Source: Phallusia fumigata (lineage: Eukaryota; Chordata; Ascidiacea; Phlebobranchia; Ascidiidae). From it: 20,895 nt of DNA. The stretch covers positions 1 to 20,895 of the forward strand of contig QXVZ01004985.1 in NCBI GenBank assembly GCA_008931825.1. Reading direction: 5' to 3'. A model generated the notes under the pieces. It did not search any database. It was not told where the DNA came from and worked only from the letters and a program-made list of their open reading frames with translations. Position 1 is the first letter of the stretch, and each line of letters begins with the position of its first letter. A program made the position numbers and the translations under genes. Of the stretch, positions 11,111 through 20,069 are shown piece after piece.

Positions 11111-13713
11111 ATAAACAACTTGTGTCTATCGCGGGTTTGGTTGGGGAAACTCTTCACCAACGAGTTTGGATGAAATCGAATGTGGACGGCATGAAGAGGT
11201 TTTACTATATAGTTGCCATACACGAAAAATGATATTGAAGATACGCGTATGTGTTGTTAAAGTACTAATCGACCAGTACATATTACATAAACTGTGGTAA
11301 AGTATGGAATCAATCAAGTCCTAGCTTGGTCAAAGTTCAGGAAATGTGTACACGTAACACCTGTTATGACCACAAGGTATTAGCTTATTTTTGTTCCATT
11401 ATGATGTATGTGACAACTTTTTCACTCAAAACAGATACTGACAAGCCTAAAAGACACTGTACATAGGCATTCACCCATAAACGACACAAATAACACAGGC
11501 CACCATAATGGCTCATGATCGTTACAGAAGCGTTGAGACGTGAAAAAGAAGCAAAATATTATCAAACAACTTAAAGATAAAGGCCAAAGTCGCTTACGCA
11601 CTAACGCGAACTAACAAAACGAGCATTGGCCAATTTTTGGGGGAGATTGTTTTTCGATGACTTTCCAATGTGTTTACGACAGCGACAAACAGGCAAGAAA
11701 TATATAAACCCATGCCGCTCGATCTCCACAGAGACGCATTGGTCCGTGATGGAGCCGCTATAATCAGTTTGTATAAATCCCTACAAGGGGAAGCAATAAG
11801 CCGTTTAAGTGTTTCCTGCCTGTGGGACAGATAGCAATTGCAGTGATCCGCTGCTGCCTTTAATATGTTGTTTGGGAACTTTTTAGCAATGGAAAAGTTT
11901 ACGATTTTCTGAACATAGTGTGTTTTCAAGGCCGAACTGCCAGGGATGCAGACATTGAAAAACACAACTACATTCATTCTGACATAAAGATTTTTTTGCT
12001 CTCTTTTAGGCGTGGTGAATTTGGTAACAACATCGCCCCTATAGCCAACACAGAAACAAAAAAATGAATTTTAAGCAATTCAATGGAATCCACGGACAAA
12101 CACAGTTTAAGCAATTAAAAAAACATTCTGTATGCTGCTATTGCTTGCAACCATTAGAAACGCCTCATAGTTTTGCACAGTAAACTTTGCAATGATTCAT
12201 ACGGGAATTCGATTCCAGAGTATTAAACCTACATACGGCCCCCTTGAATTACAATTAGGAATCGGGCTTCCGTAGTTAGCCAAAGCACGCAGCGTCCATT
12301 GCTACATCGGTTCCTGCAAGGGGTCACAAGTTCACCACAGCCCCCCTGGGTATGAGAAAATGAAGACCGGAGACGGTAATGGATGAAGTGTGGTTGATTA
12401 AAACCAACGAGCCATCTGGATGGAAACATCGAATGCGATGGTGCGCGACAGGTCAATTTGTATGATCGAAATGACACTAAACGATGGAAAAACGCATATA
12501 TATCCCACTTGTATAAACGGAGTTACATAAGGTGCTCATTTAACGGATAAATGATATATAAACCTTTAGGCAAAGTCTGTATCTTGGACTTTGGACATTA
12601 CTAGAAAACTTACAAAACAAAAAACATATGCCTTTATGTTCCAAAACAAGGGGTACTGTATGCCTTAGGGGATCTGTTTCTAGGGGGCACAAAGATGGTT
12701 TGTTATTAGCGCTCAAGTTCAATGAATATTTTACTAAAGGGGATACAAGAACTGGTTGATGATTTAAAAGGGGTACTGACATGAAAAAATGTTAACAATC
12801 ACCGCTTTTGTCGAAAACTAACAAACTTTAAATCAACAGTACATGAGCCACAAAGAATTTGATGGTTGATTTAGGATTCAAGTTTGAAGTCAGGCCACGC
12901 AGAAACAACATGTTTTCAGGGATTGCTTCTTTCTGCTAGAATAGCTACCTTACCTCAAGTTCACACCACAGGCTACATGGGTGGGTGAATTTCAGGATGT
13001 GTTGTTTTTTATGCTTGCTGCATCAGTAAAGAACTACAGACAAACTGATTCTAGAAAGTCGAACTACGAATAGATTGATCCTGTTTTTGCATGTGGTCAA
13101 ATATTGTATGCATACCCATGTTGACAAAAAATGAAAAACGAATAAGACGGCTGTGTAGTGCTTTCAAGGTGACAATTTGTTACACCATAAATACATTTAA
13201 ATGTTGCTGTTGTGTGTAGAATACTGACACAAATGAAAAAAGTTGTGTCATAATTGGTTTGTAAACAAATAGTTGCCTGCAGCACAACAGGCTATCATGT
13301 GAAACCATCAACAATGCGAGATCAGCAGGTTGCTACTGTGACCTCAAGACAAAATGGCTAAAAAAGGTATCCATTGAACCTAAGCCCTTATAAACTCAGC
13401 AATTTGTGCAGCTATTTCTCCCAACTTAGACATGTGCAATAAACCACATGCCCAAAAAGGGACAAATTTCACGGTGCAGGTGGTGCAACTAGTCCAGTTT
13501 TATTTGCTCAAATGTCTGCAGTGTATTAATATGAAGTGTCTGAAAGTTTGTTTGTGATGCAGAATAACAGTAAAACATACACTTTGCCCATCAAAAAGAC
13601 CCAACCATATTGGATGTGTATGTAAATGCTTTGTGATATCAAGCTCATACACACCTCCATTGCTACAATTATGCTTAGTTGTTTGTCTGGGTTAAAACAC
13701 ACATTAAACTTAC
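11111..13713. other. Probable intron or 3' region of the WAVE-like gene, no exon recognised
   Basis: This lies immediately downstream (minus strand) of the last recognised WAVE-like exon, which ends with a good donor, so at least one more exon must follow. I found none with WAVE-type motifs (LQDI, QDQQ, WH2 or acidic tail). A GC-richer stretch at 12229-12480 is open in several frames but unrecognised. The word AAGGGGTACTG occurs twice (near 12648 and 12769). Confidence 0.35.
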
Positions 13714-13793
13714 GAATTTGAACTTCCTTAGGATTCAATTCCAAAACTGTCTCATGAAGTTTCTGAATCCTCCCACTGACTCTGCAGCACCGC
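13714..13793 (-). CDS. WASF: WAVE-like gene, third coding exon
   Basis: The acceptor TGTAATTAG completes the split AGG codon and the exon encodes RCCRVSGRIQKLHETVLEL then NPKEVQI plus one base, before donor GTAAGTTT. A second in-frame acceptor (CTGCAG, exon from 13781) would drop four residues. The longer form keeps the exact 25-residue spacing from HAEDIF to the RI pair seen in WAVE proteins, so I chose it. Confidence 0.7.
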
Positions 13794-14230
13794 CTAATTA
13801 CACAGAACAGCATTCAAAAGTATGCAACAATTCTATTATATTTTTAAAAATCAAAAGCTTACCTAAACACCACATTCGATTGTTCTTCAATTTCCCGGAA
13901 AATATCTTCTGCATGGTGAGTAAGTGAAGAAAGTTGTTTCAGAACCTTTACCAATGAGTTGTTGACAACCTGAATGTTGTGTGGAGTTTAATCTTTGTGT
14001 TAACAAATACAATAAATAATCATTGAACAAAAAAATTAAATCCACTCCTAAATCACCTAAATTTCTTGTTATGTTTTAATAGAAAGTGATGTGTTATAAA
14101 TATTCTGTGGTTAGAAATGAGATTATAAATCAAAGTTACTTACATCATCGTGACAGTCATACGGATGTTCCTGAGCATTTTCATTCTTGCGGATTTTCAA
14201 GGGTTGAATCTGTCTCTTTATAAATGGCAT
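13714..14230 (-). CDS. WASF: WAVE-homology-domain protein, N-terminal exons (WASF/WAVE-like)
   Basis: Three exons (14230-14144, 13969-13863, 13793-13714) join as phase 0 then phase 2 into 91 residues, open at the 3' end. The start MPFIKRQIQP resembles the MPxxKRxxxP opening of WAVE and Nance-Horan proteins. Residues 30-53, including KQLSSLTHHAEDIF, closely match the WAVE helix QLSSLSKHAEDIF; RIQKLHETVLELNPKE (73-88) fits the following heptad-like helix. WAVE proteins sit in the WAVE regulatory complex with ABI, NCKAP1, CYFIP and BRICK1, linking Rac to Arp2/3 actin branching; this domain is the complex-assembly part. The roughly 28-residue spacing between start and helix favours WAVE over NHS. 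The proline-rich and WH2-acidic parts are not seen. Introns are 174 and 69 bp. Confidence 0.75.
13863..13969 (-). CDS. WASF: WAVE-like gene, second coding exon
   Basis: The acceptor CACAACATTCAG precedes GTTGTC; the exon encodes VVNNSLVKVLKQLSSL through SNVVF plus two bases and ends at the donor GTAAGC. It holds the most conserved helix of the WAVE homology domain. The length of 107 nt agrees with entry in phase 0 and exit in phase 2. Confidence 0.78.
14144..14230 (-). CDS. WASF: WAVE-like gene, first coding exon
   Basis: It encodes 29 residues from an ATG (14230-14228) in the context CAACCATGC to CHDD, followed by the strong donor GTAAGTAAC (14143-14135). The exon ends in phase 0. Upstream AG dinucleotides (for example ATTTAAAG before AACTGTTCAACC) could serve as the acceptor for a spliced 5' leader. 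Confidence 0.75.
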
Positions 14231-15175
14231 GGTTGAACAGTTCTTTAAATAATAATCCACAAAAGCCTTGTAAAGTTTTTAATAATCCATGTTGGGTCCA
14301 GATATTATGAGCATTTTTTTGAAAATTACAAATTTTACAACAGTAAATTAGTAACCTATTTCGCACTGTAAACATGGTCAGAACATGTCAAAACTTGACA
14401 CAAACGCTAAAATGTCTTTAAACAAAAAAACTTTAAAGCCATTGGCCAGTTCAGTAGTGTCACTCACAATTTTTACCAGCTTATTAATAATTCATTGGGT
14501 GATTAGGTCTGTTTAACATCTACAAAGCATTTGCTACTTATCGATACATGTCAGGGCTCTTGCGCCACCTAAATCCCAAAACTAAATCAATATTTTACAT
14601 GCAAGTAGCATTTGCAATTTTCAAGTATTATGCAATAAAGACAAAACATTCAGAATACTTCACCATGCATCACATGCAGCTTAAAATGGATTAGAAATGT
14701 AAATCCCATATTTTTTATCAGTCTAAGCCTTTTTGAAATTGATCCAAGCTTTATTGATAAGAAGAACAAAGTTGTCCGTTAAACTCAGGCTGCTTAAAAT
14801 TCTTGCATATTTAAATGCAATTTGTCTTGTCAATTTATCATAAATGTCACTGCTGTTGGCATATGGGCAAATGAAGATACATCATAGTTATTTGCACAGT
14901 GTTATATATTCATTTTAAAATGCATTGAACAATTGTGTGTTGTTGAACTAATAAAATAAATCCATAAAATTTCAAAAACACACATTGTATAAAAAACAAG
15001 AGCCTTAAATTTCTTTTAAAATATGAACGTTTTTGCTCTGCATACATTGACAACTCTTTGAATGCCTAATTGCAACACGCTGCTAATTGCAGGCATTTCC
15101 TGAAGTTCTAAATCGCTGACATTTCACATCGCGTCATAAGATAGTTATAAAATCACACTCTGGTCTTTGATACGC
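14231..15175. other. 5' region of the WAVE-like gene, probable leader intron
   Basis: AT-rich, with no recognisable exon. It sits between the first coding exon and a candidate leader exon ending at 15186, so it is likely intron or promoter-proximal sequence. It contains GCGCCACCT at 14562-14570. Confidence 0.35.
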
Positions 15176-15185
15176 ATTCACTTAC

Positions 15186-15440
15186 GACATCCAAACTTGA
15201 ATTTACCACCCTTTCCTTCGTCTTTACCGCAGTCAATGCGTAAACATAAACGAAAAGTGATCTTATTGCAACACATCGAAACTCCAAACACATTTTGGTC
15301 AGAGACACAACTGCGCTTAAACTGTTCACGCACGGACGCTTTCAAAAACACTTCGTTGTCCGCTCTACCGATTTTCAGCCTTGCTCTATATCTCCACATA
15401 GCGGAACTAATTAAATTAAAAATTAAACCAGACCATCTGC
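15186..15440 (-). other. Candidate 5' leader exon of the WAVE-like gene
   Basis: On the minus strand a strong donor GTAAGTGA starts at 15185, and the sequence before it is richer in CpG than its surroundings. The upstream limit is unknown and 15440 is only an outer guess. A minus-strand frame of 104 codons overlaps it (15178-15492), but the peptide is not recognised and reads through the donor to a stop. Position and strand fit an untranslated first exon spliced to the ATG exon at 14230; an unrelated exon is the alternative. Confidence 0.3.
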
Positions 15441-15451
15441 ACACACAAAGT

Positions 15452-15686
15452 AAAGCAGTACGGTACGGTATGTGTTGAGTTGTGCGTACCACGCACCTCG
15501 TTGCGAAGAGAGTACCGTGCCTTTTGGTGATTATTGCTGCGTACCCTACCGTACCAACTAACTGTAGTACCCTATCGTACTGCCATCCATTGTAAACGAT
15601 TGGAAAAAGTACAATGTGTATTGGTTGTATGTACCACGTACTTCGTTGCGAAGGGAGTATCGGTCCTTTTCGATGATTTTACTGCC
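15452..15686. repeat. Diverged tandem duplication, period 145 bp, GTACC-rich
   Basis: The segment around 15486-15540 (GTACCACGCACCTCGTTGCG and onward) returns at 15631-15685 as GTACCACGTACTTCGTTGCG and onward, an offset of 145 bases; similarity begins about 20 bases earlier. Between and before the copies lie GTACCCTACCGTACC and AGTACGGTACGGTA words that are partly inverted relative to each other. This may be part of a larger satellite or foldback element. It lies between the ARID1 3' end and the WAVE-like promoter region. Confidence 0.65.
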
Positions 15687-15870
15687 ATTTTTGCACACAA
15701 TTGGCAAAGCAAACCCCCTCCGCTTAACTTAAAGGTTCAGAGTTTTTGTTTGCAAGTCTGCCATTATTCTAATTTTGCAAACGATGCGAAGGAAAAAACT
15801 TTTTTCACGAACTTTTCTTCCAATGCTGTCATCTTTGCAACTCGGTGAATAAACAAGACACCACGGTCCA
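15687..15870. other. Short intergenic spacer
   Basis: No gene is recognised. It follows the inferred cleavage point of the ARID1 transcript. A plus-strand AATAAA at 15848-15853 is also present. Confidence 0.4.
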
Positions 15871-15897
15871 AACTGGTAAAGTCCTGCACGGTTTATT
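15857..15897 (-). terminator. Likely ARID1 poly(A) signal
   Basis: The first AATAAA on the minus strand after the ARID1 stop lies at 15897-15892. A GU-rich stretch (GTGGTGTCTTGTTT) follows about 25 bases downstream, as expected of a cleavage-stimulating element. This would give a 3' UTR of about 0.7 kb. Confidence 0.5.
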
Positions 15898-16607
15898 AAT
15901 GCGACATGAGGTACAAAAACAGAAAGGAAAAAATAAACGACAAAATAATGAACCCGAACATAACAATGGGCGCCATAGAGGGAATGGCACTGGCGGGGCG
16001 GGCCCAGGAAATATTGAACTAATTCTGGTAAGTATAGAAATGAGAAACGAAACATTTGCAACTCGTCGCAATTCAAATGAAGTGAAACTCGCAGAGGCTG
16101 TCTGCAAGTAAACTCTAAAAGGCCGCGTGCTTGGCGCCATACAGAACTGATAGCTACTGTGGGGTTGCGGATAAACCGTTGGCTTTGATTCTCTGAAGGT
16201 GTGGATCGCGCGAAACGTATTATTGCACATTCTCGGTTCGGGGAAAGTCCGGCCGACGATCTTCGGCATTTCATTGGCAGAAAAAAAACGCGGGAAAGTT
16301 TTCATCGAAGCGAAATTGAATGGCGGCCACGGGGTCAAAGTTCACAGTAGCGGGGATTTACCGGACGAACGGAAATTCGAGAGAAGCAGCACACAAGAGA
16401 AAAAGGCGGCTATGCATATCACGTGAGCGCGAGAGAAACGCGACAAAAAAGGCAAAAATGGAGACTGAAATTTTCATTGAACCCTGAACGTGACCGCAGA
16501 CGAAACTTGACCTCGGGTGACCTCATCGCAGATTACGTGATGCTGTAGTTCACCCCCAGTAACCCCACACCCAGGTCATGTGACCTGGCGTAACACATGT
16601 AGCGAGG
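15892..16607 (-). other. Probable ARID1 3' UTR
   Basis: The stretch lies between the ARID1 stop codon and the first downstream poly(A) signal. Two long minus-strand frames cross it, but neither looks like a real protein; they reflect the CpG-rich, stop-poor composition. The stop-proximal half carries regulatory-type motifs listed separately, so this 3' UTR may double as an enhancer or antisense promoter. Confidence 0.45.
15899..16027 (+). other. Plus-strand open frame ending at a strong donor, antisense to the ARID1 UTR
   Basis: From ATG at 15899 the frame runs 43 codons and meets GTAAGTATAG at 16028, close to an ideal 5' splice site. The peptide is hydrophilic with a GTGGAGPGN stretch and matches nothing I know. 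No acceptor or downstream exon was located. This is a speculative antisense exon, and chance is a fair alternative. Confidence 0.2.
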
Positions 16608-16660
16608 TCACGTGGCGCAGTGGCTGACTTCGAAAAGGACGGAGGTGATTGTGGAAGTGA
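16180..16660. promoter_or_regulatory. CpG-rich block with nuclear-receptor and E-box sites
   Basis: CpG-dense sequence spans the end of the ARID1 coding region and the start of its 3' UTR. Seen: a DR1-like GGGTCA-A-AGTTCA (16332-16344); ATGGCGGCC (16320-16328); E-box TCACGTGA (16419-16426); a DR4 of TGACCT half-sites (16508-16513, 16518-16523); TTACGTGA (16533-16540); an inverted repeat with 8-bp arms CCAGGTCA/TGACCTGG and 2-bp spacer (16571-16588); and AGGTCACGTGG (16605-16615), where CACGTG overlaps the stop codon. DR1 is bound by RXR heterodimers and HNF4, DR4 by TR/LXR-type heterodimers. Enhancer or promoter activity is inferred. Confidence 0.45.
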
Positions 16661-16728
16661 CGTTCGGTGCGAGGAATTGTGACATCGACAAAGACAATAA
16701 ACGAAGCTGGTATTTCACGAAACCCGAT
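16608..16728 (-). CDS. ARID1: ARID1 terminal exon
   Basis: The acceptor CTTATTTTCCAG precedes ATCGGGTTTC; the first base completes AAA. It encodes [19 protein letters not shown] to SHCAT and a TGA at 16610-16608. The pattern Y-x-x-R-L-L-x-x-S-x-S and the alternating hydrophobics before the stop match the final helices of ARID1 proteins, although identity is low. Confidence 0.85.
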
Positions 16729-19700
16729 CTGGAAAATAAGGTTACTGTTTTAGTCCAAGTTCTTATGTAAGACTTATGAATTTGGCGCACTAAGATCGAA
16801 AATCCCCGTTGAAAATACAAAGTTGCCACATATAGGGCAGAATTACACCCCCTTTTGTTGACAGCCCTGGTCTAGGGTGCCAGGATTGTTCGTAGTAGAA
16901 CAACTGGCTGTTCTAGAATAGTTGCTTCGAATCCAGAATATCGGAGCCAAGTCTTATATTAATTTTCGCAGATTGACACAAACAATTGTAAGTACAAAAC
17001 AACAATAAAAACCGCTTTTTCATAAGTTTAAAAGTACACCTTCCTTCTATCAGATCTCCAGTAACTAAAGGTGATTTCCGAAACATGTATTAAAAATCCC
17101 TTTTATGTGTGTAACTTTACAGAGATGTGAAGTAACTTTACTTACTTGTTTTCATGAACTTGTGCAAGTGCGAGCAAGGTCCTGGCGCACTTCAGCATCA
17201 TGAATGGAGTTGTGTGGCAATCTATGGGGGCTGATGGCAACATGCGTCTATGGTTGATCCCGTACTCTTCCGATTCCTGGAAAGTGAATTGTATTAAAAT
17301 TGGAATACAGAATTAACTTTATTAAAGCAGCGTTTGATTGCAAAAGATCCGCTTACTTCTGTTACATCTAATTACAGATTTGAAAATCGTATATTGTCCG
17401 CAACCCCAAACTAAGCCCCAACATCGGTCGTGTGGTAAAACCAAGCGGATCTTGTGTTTATAAAAAGGCATTTGTGTTGTATAACGGCCAGGCGATTGAT
17501 GAAGGTAAAAGCTCTTCATTTTTCATTTTTCAACATAGTTTGGTCTGGCACAAAGCTGAAAAGTCTAAACCACCAACAAAATAACAACGACCAACGCGTT
17601 TTATCTCGTAGCTAACCATCAGGGCTAAAGATACTGTGGTCCAGCAAGTACACTGTTCCGGTGCCCGAGACCTACGGAGGGGACCATGACCGAAGAAGAG
17701 TTTTGAATCATTTTGCAAGAACTAGGGGTCCGGAATTGTTTGCATCGATTTAAAATTGTTTAGAGGCCCCTCTAAATGCAACAAATTGTAAACATATATT
17801 CTGCCGACTAAAGCCTTCTTAAGCAACTTCTAAAAACAGCAAATAAACTGCCAAAATTGACATTAAACTATTACCATCCCATGTAAAGCTAGACTCACCT
17901 CCAGGAAAGAGATGAGACCAGATAAGGATCCCTTTTGGAGAGCGATTGCTCGTGCAGCGGTGACGTCACCCGACGAAAGGTTGCAGAGAAGAACGACAGC
18001 AAATTCCCGCATAGTCTGCTCCTTACGATCGCAAAGTAAACCCACCTGACAAAAAAGTTGATTCAAATCAGTACCAAACCATGGTGCGAACATCTTTTCA
18101 GTGATACACAAGCAACTTTTTTGCCTATTTGTGTAAAACATAGCAAAGGCGTTTATCATTTGAACACTCTCTCAAACCCGTCACGCAGTCAGTTCTTGTA
18201 ACAAGTCAGTAGAATTTAATGATTATAGCGATGATGATGTTGTTTATTTATGACTCAAAAGTTTTCTGGCATTAGGTACGCGGACACTGTACAAATCGAG
18301 AAGTAGTATGATAGTACATCGAGTTTGGGAACTACTGCTTTAAATACTTTAAACTGAACTTGGTGTGGGGTCGCAGGATACACCAACGAGCCTACTTAAA
18401 ATGCTTTTCGTGTACTAAGTAATTTGCGTAAACGTTAAAGCAAATTATAAAACACAGACAAACGCTCTACTTAGTCAAAGGTGTGAAACATGGCAGTATA
18501 CACTTATGTGACCTGACTGTAACTTTTCAAAAAAAAAACTAAATCAAGACTTTGGACTGTAAATCGTGGAAATGTTTTTTTTGTAATGTCATTATTAGCG
18601 TTTTGACTCAACAATAGGTCCATTTTTATATTATTCGGGCAACTAGCTGTGGTACCATAGTCTGTCAACTTATTAAACATTTTATGTTCAAAAAATCCAT
18701 ACGAGGCCATAAATAGTTTCTCGCCCTTGTATTGAACTAAAGGTAAATTTCAGAACAGCGCTAAAACAAGATCAATATGCATATCACGTATGGCTGCTCT
18801 GGTGCTAAAAAGTTAATTGAATTTTTGTTGTTTGTAACATTTCGTGTTTTGGGGGCTCTGTGAGTTAACCGACGAGTCAACTATGGGGTCAAAGGTTACC
18901 GTGCATACCTTCACTACTGAAATATAATTAAAAATATAAGAAAATTTAAAAATAATTGTTTCCAGACAAAAAAAGACAGGTAAAAATACACAACCGGAGT
19001 CAAAATTTACAGTGCACAATTTGGGATCCCAATATGTCATGTATGCAATTTTGAAGAACTTTGAACGTGCTTTTCATGACCGAAATGGAGGAATAAAACA
19101 GAGTTAGATATAACCAAAGAAAAAATTACACATGTGGCCTCTTTGGAAGGTGACCCATAATTATACTTTGTGTAGTCGTTCAGTTAAATGGTTAAAAATA
19201 CAGTGAGACTTACCAAAAAGCTGAAGAGTTTCTCAATCCGGCTGAAGGGTCTTGCGGCAAGTATGAGATCAATGTTGTGTTCCTTTATCGTCAGTTTGGT
19301 GAGAATCTCCAACGACAGACGCTGAGGTGATATGTATTGCGGTCTGAGCGCAAAAAACGAGGTTAAAATAATTAATTGTTATCTGTGCCAAGTAACATAC
19401 GTGAAAATCTATGTATTCGATGTCCACTCGTTTCAATTAATACACAAAACTATGCGTTTGGCGCAAACAAAAAATCGGGTTTCAATGCTAGCTTCGTGAA
19501 ACTGTTGCAAGGTGAATGAAAAAAGTTCAGGTTTTGATGGCCTGTTGGTCAACCGATCGGCCAACTGCAGTCAAACGTTGTCAGTGCAAAACTTCAAATG
19601 TCCATCTACTATATGACTTTCTGACCAAAACGTAAAAACGGAAAGGCTTCTACAACAAAGACTGAAAAAGGCGTTTCCCTTTTTGGTGCTTACTTTTTTA

Positions 19701-20068
19701 AATCAATGTCCGAAGGTCCAATTTACCTGAGTTTGCCGAAAAAAGTGTCATTGGCATCAGATGATGGACACACTGTCCAATGTAAACAGGCTTCGATCAC
19801 CGCAAGAGCCGTGTGGTCGTCAGGGAGTTTGGAAAGGTCGAGAGCCGGAGCAACGTTGGAGAGGATCACAAGCGAGTCCTCCCTGATCCGGTGTACGCAA
19901 TCCCACCACCAGGGGTCGCTGTATGCCTTCCTGCACTCCTCATCGTCTTCATCGAACACGGTGGCGCTAAAGAGCGGACGCTTTTTGCTTTTGTTGGCGT
20001 CGCTTTTTTCGTTGTCAGGAGCAAAGAGCTCCGACGTGCGCGTCTTCTTCGCTGCAAAGTCCGAGGAC
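16608..20068 (-). CDS. ARID1: ARID1/BAF250 C-terminal part, five exons, 5' truncated at assembly N
   Basis: ARID1 (Osa in flies) is the ARID-containing subunit of nuclear BAF (SWI/SNF) remodelling complexes. Its C-terminal armadillo-like domain (BAF250_C) scaffolds the base module. Five exons (20068-19727, 19343-19214, 18045-17899, 17276-17146, 16728-16608) join in phase into 289 residues ending in TGA. Signature stretches are [20 protein letters not shown] (residues 51-70), [13 protein letters not shown] (95-107), [16 protein letters not shown] (118-133), [18 protein letters not shown] (137-154), [15 protein letters not shown] and [11 protein letters not shown] (about 170-198), and [13 protein letters not shown] (237-249). 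The last exon aligns with the vertebrate terminus. The ARID and other N-terminal regions lie beyond the N. Introns are 383, 1168, 622 and 417 bp. Divergence from vertebrates is high, especially in exon 5. Confidence 0.92.
16729..17145 (-). other. ARID1 intron (fourth visible)
   Basis: A GT-AG intron without recognisable exons. It contains a 7-bp perfect inverted repeat, TAGAACA/TGTTCTA (16896-16915, 6-base loop). Confidence 0.8.
17146..17276 (-). CDS. ARID1: ARID1 exon (fourth visible)
   Basis: The acceptor TTCACTTTCCAG precedes GAATCGGAAG. It encodes [14 protein letters not shown] through ALAQVHEN plus two bases, with donor GTAAGTAAAG. The linker before ARTLLALA is shorter than in vertebrate ARID1A, consistent with loss of part of a variable loop. 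Confidence 0.9.
17277..17898 (-). other. ARID1 intron (third visible)
   Basis: A GT-AG intron. Open frames at 17322-17519 and 17530-17718 are unrecognised, and the flanking exons already join in phase and in register with the family. Confidence 0.8.
17899..18045 (-). CDS. ARID1: ARID1 exon (third visible)
   Basis: The acceptor CTTTTTTGTCAG is followed by 49 codons, [10 protein letters not shown] to LISFLE, with donor GTGAGTCTA. It is phase 0 at both ends. It carries the most conserved core, [15 protein letters not shown] and [20 protein letters not shown] word inside (17957-17964) is explained by coding sequence. Confidence 0.93.
18046..19213 (-). other. ARID1 intron (second visible)
   Basis: The longest intron, 1168 bp and AT-rich. 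It contains copy B of the dispersed repeat and a shorter related word just upstream of it. No exon is recognised. Confidence 0.8.
19000..19084 (+). repeat. Dispersed repeat copy B (about 85 bp)
   Basis: An ungapped partner of 5258-5342 in the same orientation. A third, shorter similarity (GTCAAAGGTTACCGTGCATA, 18887-18906) lies about 110 bases before it. It is inserted in an ARID1 intron, antisense to the gene. Confidence 0.65.
19214..19343 (-). CDS. ARID1: ARID1 exon (second visible)
   Basis: The acceptor GTTTTTTGCGCTCAG precedes ACCGCAATAC; its first base completes the AGA codon from the previous exon. It encodes 43 residues from PQYISPQRL to EKLFSFL and ends in phase 0 at donor GTAAGTCTC. 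Confidence 0.92.
19344..19726 (-). other. ARID1 intron (first visible)
   Basis: A 383-bp GT-AG intron with donor GTAAAT and a T-rich acceptor. Nothing else is seen in it. Confidence 0.8.
19727..20068 (-). CDS. ARID1: ARID1 exon (first visible, truncated by N)
   Basis: It encodes residues 1-113 of the visible protein plus two bases of a split codon, ending at donor AG|GTAAAT. The first 49 residues are a low-conservation, lysine- and acid-rich linker; the WWWD motif then begins the folded domain. There is no acceptor before 20068, so the exon continues past the N. Confidence 0.9.
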
Positions 20069-20069
20069 N
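20069..20069. other. Single unresolved base (N), probable contig junction
   Basis: The only ambiguous base in the window. ARID1 exon sequence is on its left, and on its right the first base of the 826-bp block that already occurs at 273. A single N at such an abrupt change suggests a scaffold join of unknown gap size. Confidence 0.85.

Noticed and set aside
12229..12480. GC-richer open segment as a transposon remnant or WAVE exon
   Set aside because: Open in several frames, but no motif or terminal repeat could be identified.
15178..15492. 104-codon frames on both strands
   Set aside because: Neither peptide is recognisable, and the minus frame runs straight through a strong donor, so a noncoding leader exon fits better.
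15729..16338. Two overlapping long minus-strand frames (181 and 169 codons) after ARID1
   Set aside because: They overlap each other in different frames, match no family, lie between the ARID1 stop and its likely poly(A) signal, and follow from CpG-rich, stop-poor composition.
16915..16935. tRNA B-box-like CTTCGAATCC
   Set aside because: The surrounding bases do not fold as a cloverleaf, and it lies in an ARID1 intron.
17957..17964. TGACGTCA as a CRE
   Set aside because: It lies within conserved ARID1 coding sequence and is explained by the codons.
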